From contig JALHOL010000001.1 of NCBI GenBank assembly GCA_022843025.1, positions 434,001 through 498,000 of the forward strand: a stretch of 64,000 nucleotides of DNA, read 5' to 3'. Under the pieces are notes generated by a model. That model made no database searches, had not been told where the DNA came from, and saw nothing but the letters and a program-made list of their open reading frames with translations. Source of the stretch: Paracoccaceae bacterium (GTDB taxonomy: Bacteria > Pseudomonadota > Alphaproteobacteria > Rhodobacterales > Rhodobacteraceae). This document shows, one piece after another, positions 60,721-64,000 of this stretch. How positions within the stretch are numbered: the stretch's first letter is position 1; the number at the start of each line of letters is the position of its first letter. A program made the translations under genes and the position numbers.

Positions 60721-60752
60721 AGAGCCGTCGGTCCCCCACGGACGACGGCTCT
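60721..60752 (-). terminator. Intrinsic terminator of the DUF1127 gene
   Basis: On the minus strand AGAGCCGTC pairs with GACGGCTCT around a 14-base loop with five G, followed by TTGCTTTT. It is 26 bases after the DUF1127 stop. Confidence 0.87.
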
Positions 60753-60777
60753 GGCAGGTCGTTCGGTGGCTGAAGGA

Positions 60778-60981
60778 TCAGCGACCGAGCATTTCGATAT
60801 CGCCACGGCACAGACCGATATCATCAAGCTCACGATCGGAAAGCTTGGCGAGGGTGTTGCGCGTGACGCGGGCATCGTTCCAGTTCGAGAACGCAATGAA
60901 GGCATTGCTGATGAACTGAACGGTGCGGAAGATCGAAATGGCGCCGAACGGCGCCGGACGGGTCGTCTCGAAGGCGGCCAT
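60778..60981 (-). CDS. DUF1127 (YjiS-like) small protein
   Basis: A 67-residue protein. The C-terminal ARVTRNTLAKLSDRELDDIGLCRGDIEML is the DUF1127 signature (L-LSD-EL-DIGL-R-DI). The first 35 residues are mildly hydrophobic. DUF1127 proteins of alphaproteobacteria are linked to phosphate, carbon and stress responses and may bind RNA; in Rhodobacter sphaeroides one is tied to a small-RNA operon. I see no CCUCCUCCC-type small RNA downstream here. AAAGGA lies eight bases before the ATG. Confidence 0.9.
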   Translation of the reverse strand: MAAFETTRPAPFGAISIFRTVQFISNAFIAFSNWNDARVTRNTLAKLSDRELDDIGLCRGDIEMLGR

Positions 60982-60993
60982 GGGAATTATCCT

Positions 60994-61203
60994 TTACAAA
61001 CTGCTCATGGTAGAAGCATTCGCGCTTCTTGAGAGCCATATAATCGTGCTGCATGTGCAAAGCCAGTGCTGCGCTTGCAAAGCACCCTTGCAATGGCTAC
61101 ATGACGAAAAGGGCCCGAAGGGCCCGTTATTGTTTGGGTTTTGAAATGCGGTCTGCGCTTCTGTCGGTTTCGACGGGGGCAGCGTCGCGTTCTGCATCTG
61201 CAT
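60994..61203 (-). CDS. Doubtful small reading frame upstream of the DUF1127 gene
   Basis: The frame runs from ATG at 61203, with AAAGG seven bases upstream, for 69 codons to a TAA 13 bases before the DUF1127 ATG. The first 32 residues are [20 protein letters not shown] then [12 protein letters not shown]. The Gly-Pro-Phe repeat is encoded by a perfect GGGCCC hairpin. The rest ([17 protein letters not shown]) looks less protein-like. It may be a leader peptide, or not coding at all. The stretch 60982-61300 holds nothing else I can name apart from this and the hairpin. Confidence 0.25.
   Translation of the reverse strand: MQMQNATLPPSKPTEAQTAFQNPNNNGPFGPFSSCSHCKGALQAQHWLCTCSTIIWLSRSANASTMSSL
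61107..61126 (-). terminator. Hairpin with T-tract in the DUF1127 leader
   Basis: GGGCCC-TTC-GGGCCC on the minus strand, followed by TTTT. It lies 125 bases upstream of the DUF1127 ATG, so it could terminate a short leader RNA or act as an attenuator. Confidence 0.6.
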
Positions 61204-61300
61204 AACAAAACCTTTACAAAGGCTGCAAGCAGAAAAGCCATTTGCCGGATGTTCCCGTTTCGTGCTAGTTCTGGGCCAAGCAAGAAGAAAAGGGGCGGGC

Positions 61301-61819
61301 ATGCGTGTTCTGGGGATTGATCCCGGCCTTCGCAACCTGGGCTGGGGGGTGATCGACGTGGCGGGGTCACGCCTGACCCATGTCGCCAATGGCATCTGCC
61401 ATTCCGCCCCCGGCGAGGGTGAGGGTGATCTGGCGCAGCGATTGCTGTCGCTGCATTTCCAGCTGACCGAGGTGCTGCGCGAGTGGCAACCGGATACGGC
61501 GGCGGTGGAGCATACATTCGTGAACAAGGACGCGGTGGCGACGCTGAAGCTGGGGCAGGCGCGGGGGATCGCGCTGCTGGTGCCGGCGCAGTTCGGGCTG
61601 AGCGTCGGGGAATATGCGCCCAATGCGGTGAAGAAGACGGTGGTGGGCGTGGGCCATGCGGCCAAGGTGCAGGTGGACCATATGGTGAAGCTGCATCTGC
61701 CGGGGGTGAAGATTGCCGGTCCGGATGCGGCGGACGCGCTGGCAGTGGCGATTTGCCATGCCCATCACAGCCAGAGCGCCGGGCGGATGCAGGCGGCGCT
61801 GAAGAGGGCGGCGGGATGA
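61301..61819 (+). CDS. ruvC: Crossover junction endodeoxyribonuclease RuvC
   Basis: RuvC resolves Holliday junctions. The 172-residue protein has the catalytic Asp in [12 protein letters not shown], Glu in VEHTFVNKD, and the Asp pair in [17 protein letters not shown] at 61301 is preceded by AAAAGGGGCGGGC. The stop overlaps ruvA by four bases. Confidence 0.96.
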   Translation: MRVLGIDPGLRNLGWGVIDVAGSRLTHVANGICHSAPGEGEGDLAQRLLSLHFQLTEVLREWQPDTAAVEHTFVNKDAVATLKLGQARGIALLVPAQFGLSVGEYAPNAVKKTVVGVGHAAKVQVDHMVKLHLPGVKIAGPDAADALAVAICHAHHSQSAGRMQAALKRAAG

Positions 61820-62496
61820 TCGGCAAGATTTCGGGACGAGTGGATTGGCGCGGCGGCGATCAGGTTTTGATCGATGTGCGGGGCGTGGGGTATATCGTGC
61901 ATGTGAACGAGCGTACGATGGCCAGCCTGCCGGGGGTGGGCGAGGCGGTATCGCTGTATACCGACTTGCTGGTGCGCGAGGATCTTTTGCAGCTGTTCGG
62001 GTTCCCGACCATGCTGGAGAAGGAGTGGCACAAGTTGCTGATGACGGTGCAGGGGGTGGGGGCGAAGGCCGCCATGGCCATCCTTGGTGCCTTGGGGGCC
62101 GAGGGCGTGGCACGGGCGATTTCGCTGGGCGATGCGCGGGCGGTTCAGGCGGCACCCGGTGTGGGGCCAAAGCTGGCGCAGCGGGTGATCCTTGAGCTGA
62201 AGTCAAAAGCGCCGGGGTTGATGGCGATGGGGGGGAACCTGTCAGTATCGGCGGTTGCGGATGATGCAGATGCGGTGATCGAGCCGATGACGCCCGCGCC
62301 AAAGCGGGTGGCAAAGGTGGACGGGGCGGCGCAGGCGCGTGCCACGGCCAGCGCGGATGCGCTGTCGGCGTTGTCGAACCTTGGCTATGGCCCCGGCGAT
62401 GCGGCGCAGGCCGTGGCGACCGCGGCGGCGGACCTGCCGGAGGCCGATACCGGGGCGCTGATCCGGGCGGCGCTGAAGCTGCTGGCGCCGAAATAG
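61816..62496 (+). CDS. ruvA: Holliday junction branch migration protein RuvA
   Basis: RuvA tetramers hold the junction and recruit RuvB. The 226-residue protein has the OB-fold domain I ([20 protein letters not shown]), the two HhH motifs of domain II ([19 protein letters not shown] and [20 protein letters not shown]) and the C-terminal RuvB-binding domain ([20 protein letters not shown]). It is coupled to ruvC by ATGA. ruvB follows only after the htpX gene. Confidence 0.96.
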   Translation: MIGKISGRVDWRGGDQVLIDVRGVGYIVHVNERTMASLPGVGEAVSLYTDLLVREDLLQLFGFPTMLEKEWHKLLMTVQGVGAKAAMAILGALGAEGVARAISLGDARAVQAAPGVGPKLAQRVILELKSKAPGLMAMGGNLSVSAVADDADAVIEPMTPAPKRVAKVDGAAQARATASADALSALSNLGYGPGDAAQAVATAAADLPEADTGALIRAALKLLAPK

Positions 62497-62563
62497 AGGT
62501 TCCTGCACGGGTCTTGCGCGGTCGGCCGGATGTCCCATCTTTGGGGAAACGGAGGGTCTGACG

Positions 62564-63448
62564 ATGACCGGATATGCCAAGACATTTGTTCTGATGGCGG
62601 CGCTGACGGCGCTGTTCATGGGGATCGGGGCCATGCTGGGCGGGGCCAGCGGGGCGGTGCTTGCGCTGGTGGTGGCGGCGGGGATGAACCTGATCGGCTA
62701 TTGGAATGCCGACAAGGCCGTGCTGCGCATGACCGGCGCGCGCGAGGTGACAGCGCAAACCGCGCCGGATTTCGTGCGGATGGTGCATCGGCTGGCCGAT
62801 GGGGCGGGGATGCCGCGGCCACGGGTCTATGTGATCGAGACGGATCAGCCCAATGCCTTTGCCACCGGGCGGAACCCCGATAATGCAGCGGTGGCGGCGA
62901 CGACGGGATTGCTGCGGCGGTTGACGGCCGAGGAGGTGGCGGCGGTGATGGCGCATGAACTGGCGCATATCCAGAACCGCGACACGCTGATCATGACGGT
63001 GACGGCGACATTTGCCGGGGCGATCGGGATGCTGGCCAATTTCGCATTGTTCTTCGGGTCGCGTGACCGGCCCGGCGGGATGATCGGGACCATCGCGCTG
63101 ATGCTGCTGGCCCCGATGGCGGCGGGGTTGGTGCAGATGGCAATCTCTCGGTCGCGCGAATATGAGGCCGACAAGGTGGGGGCGGCGATCTGCGGCAATC
63201 CGCTGTGGCTGGCCTCGGCTTTGAAGAAGATCGACGCCTTTGCCAGGGGCATCGACAATGACGCGGCCGAACGGAACCCGGCGGTGGCGCATATGTTCAT
63301 CATCAATCCGCTGCATGCCCATGCCCATGATGCGCTGTTTTCCACCCATCCCGCGACTGCCAATCGCGTTGCGGCGCTGGAGGCCTTGGCGGGAGAGGGC
63401 AAGCGCTGGGGCAAGGTGGGGGTGGCGGCGCGGGGGCCTTGGGAATAG
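62564..63448 (+). CDS. htpX: Membrane zinc metalloprotease HtpX
   Basis: HtpX (M48B) degrades damaged membrane proteins. The 294-residue protein has two N-terminal membrane segments, the zinc motif HELAH at 131-135, two further membrane segments (about 147-190) and the third ligand Glu in [11 protein letters not shown]-terminal FIINPLHA and [14 protein letters not shown] are conserved. It sits between ruvA and ruvB, which are usually adjacent. ATG at 62564 follows ACGGAGGGTCTGACG. Confidence 0.95.
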   Translation: MTGYAKTFVLMAALTALFMGIGAMLGGASGAVLALVVAAGMNLIGYWNADKAVLRMTGAREVTAQTAPDFVRMVHRLADGAGMPRPRVYVIETDQPNAFATGRNPDNAAVAATTGLLRRLTAEEVAAVMAHELAHIQNRDTLIMTVTATFAGAIGMLANFALFFGSRDRPGGMIGTIALMLLAPMAAGLVQMAISRSREYEADKVGAAICGNPLWLASALKKIDAFARGIDNDAAERNPAVAHMFIINPLHAHAHDALFSTHPATANRVAALEALAGEGKRWGKVGVAARGPWE

Positions 63449-63496
63449 GTTTGGCGCTTCTTGCCAAATCGGCGGCGTTCTGTGAATGTTCCCGCC

Positions 63497-64000
63497 ATGA
63501 TGGACCCGGACCCGACCTTGCGCCCCGAGCGGCTGCCCGAAGATACCGACCGCGCCTTGCGCCCGCAGGCGCTTGAGGAATTCGTGGGGCAGGCGGAGGC
63601 GCGGGCCAATCTGCGCGTCTTTATCGAAAGCGCCCGGATGCGGGGCGAGGCGATGGACCATACGCTGTTCCATGGGCCGCCCGGATTGGGGAAAACCACG
63701 CTGGCTCAGATCATGGCGCGGGAATTGGGCGTGGGGTTTCGCATGACATCCGGCCCGGTGCTGGCCAAGCCCGGCGATCTGGCGGCGATCCTGACCAATC
63801 TGGAACCGCGCGATGTGCTGTTCATCGACGAGATTCACCGCCTGTCGCCTGTGGTGGAGGAGGTGCTCTATCCCGCGATGGAGGATTTCGCGCTGGATCT
63901 GGTGATCGGCGAGGGGCCAGCGGCGCGGACGGTGCGGATTGAATTGCAGCCCTTTACGCTGGTGGGGGCGACGACGCGGCTGGGGCTTTTGACGACCCCG
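63497..64000 (+). CDS. ruvB: Holliday junction DNA helicase RuvB, 5' part
   Basis: The first 168 codons of RuvB, cut off by the window edge. The N-terminus [21 protein letters not shown] is typical, Walker A is [12 protein letters not shown], Walker B is LFIDEIHRL, and sensor 1 lies in [11 protein letters not shown]. RuvB hexamers drive branch migration with RuvA. ATG at 63497 (followed by another ATG) was taken as start; the ribosome binding site is weak. Confidence 0.95.
   Translation, partial: MMDPDPTLRPERLPEDTDRALRPQALEEFVGQAEARANLRVFIESARMRGEAMDHTLFHGPPGLGKTTLAQIMARELGVGFRMTSGPVLAKPGDLAAILTNLEPRDVLFIDEIHRLSPVVEEVLYPAMEDFALDLVIGEGPAARTVRIELQPFTLVGATTRLGLLTTP

Noticed and set aside
60605-60777. 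CCUCCUCCC-type small RNAs downstream of the DUF1127 gene
   Set aside because: The motif is absent; the interval contains only two ordinary terminators.
61367-63838. 823-codon minus-strand frame opposite ruvC, ruvA, htpX and ruvB
   Set aside because: It spans four real genes and the gaps between them, with Arg/Pro/His-rich composition.

Overview
The window is a continuous, GC-rich, gene-dense stretch of an alphaproteobacterial chromosome. Gene content and order (Pha/Mrp antiporter with fused A and B subunits, FrcBCA-type sugar transporter, phosphatidylcholine synthase, ihfB-lapA-trpF-trpB, CP4-like aroA, and a metK leader matching the Rhodobacterales SAM/SAH riboswitch) point to a member of the Rhodobacteraceae/Paracoccaceae. 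I cannot name the genus from sequence alone. I see no tRNA, rRNA, CRISPR array, prophage or complete insertion sequence.

Layout. 1-9.5 kb: the tail of an unknown gene and a tandem hairpin array, then deoC with a double-domain aldehyde dehydrogenase (deoxyribose breakdown), then a six-gene Mrp/Pha cation/proton antiporter operon. 9.7-14.2 kb: a ROK repressor divergent from a frcBCA-like sugar ABC transporter. 14.5-18.3 kb: a complete bufferin (copper-binding RiPP) locus. It has a BufA-type 4-Cys precursor, a DUF692/MNIO maturase, a DUF2063 partner and a DoxX protein, divergent from sigF-nrsF, an ECF sigma factor with its membrane anti-sigma factor. The two divergent promoters share the same GTAAC-N17-CGAA pattern, which suggests one self-activating metal-stress circuit. 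18.3-33.9 kb: housekeeping genes, mainly miaB, phoH-ybeY-corC-lnt, metK with its riboswitch, trmB, aroA-cmk and an SDR, interleaved with envelope and hydrolase genes. 33.9-34.8 kb: a gene-poor, AT-rich patch with a frameshifted small membrane-protein gene. 35-41 kb: rpsA, ihfB, lapA, trpF and trpB, with a DUF4394 gene and a hairpin array lying between trpF and trpB. 41.4-46 kb: a PepSY-like protein with an apparent in-frame stop in its tail, a membrane-tethered LuxR-type regulator, DUF2237 and a giant DUF2339 protein. 46-60.6 kb: ileS, DUF3253, a DMT transporter, pcs, xerC-DUF484, an FSA-type transaldolase, priA, a second PepSY-like protein, an MFS transporter, msrA, a methyltransferase, prmA and a small hypothetical protein. 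60.7-64 kb: a DUF1127 gene, ruvC-ruvA, htpX and the start of ruvB.

Three kinds of non-coding structure stand out. (1) A 48-bp element of four 12-bp units (GTGCCG/GTGCAG/GTGCAG/GTGCAT starts) occurs at three intergenic sites. (2) Arrays of short perfect hairpins, several with mutually complementary loops, occur at five sites. (3) A GC-rich repeat ending in TATTT and a purine-rich tail occurs twice. These, the bufferin/SigF circuit and the broken small genes are the best candidates for follow-up.
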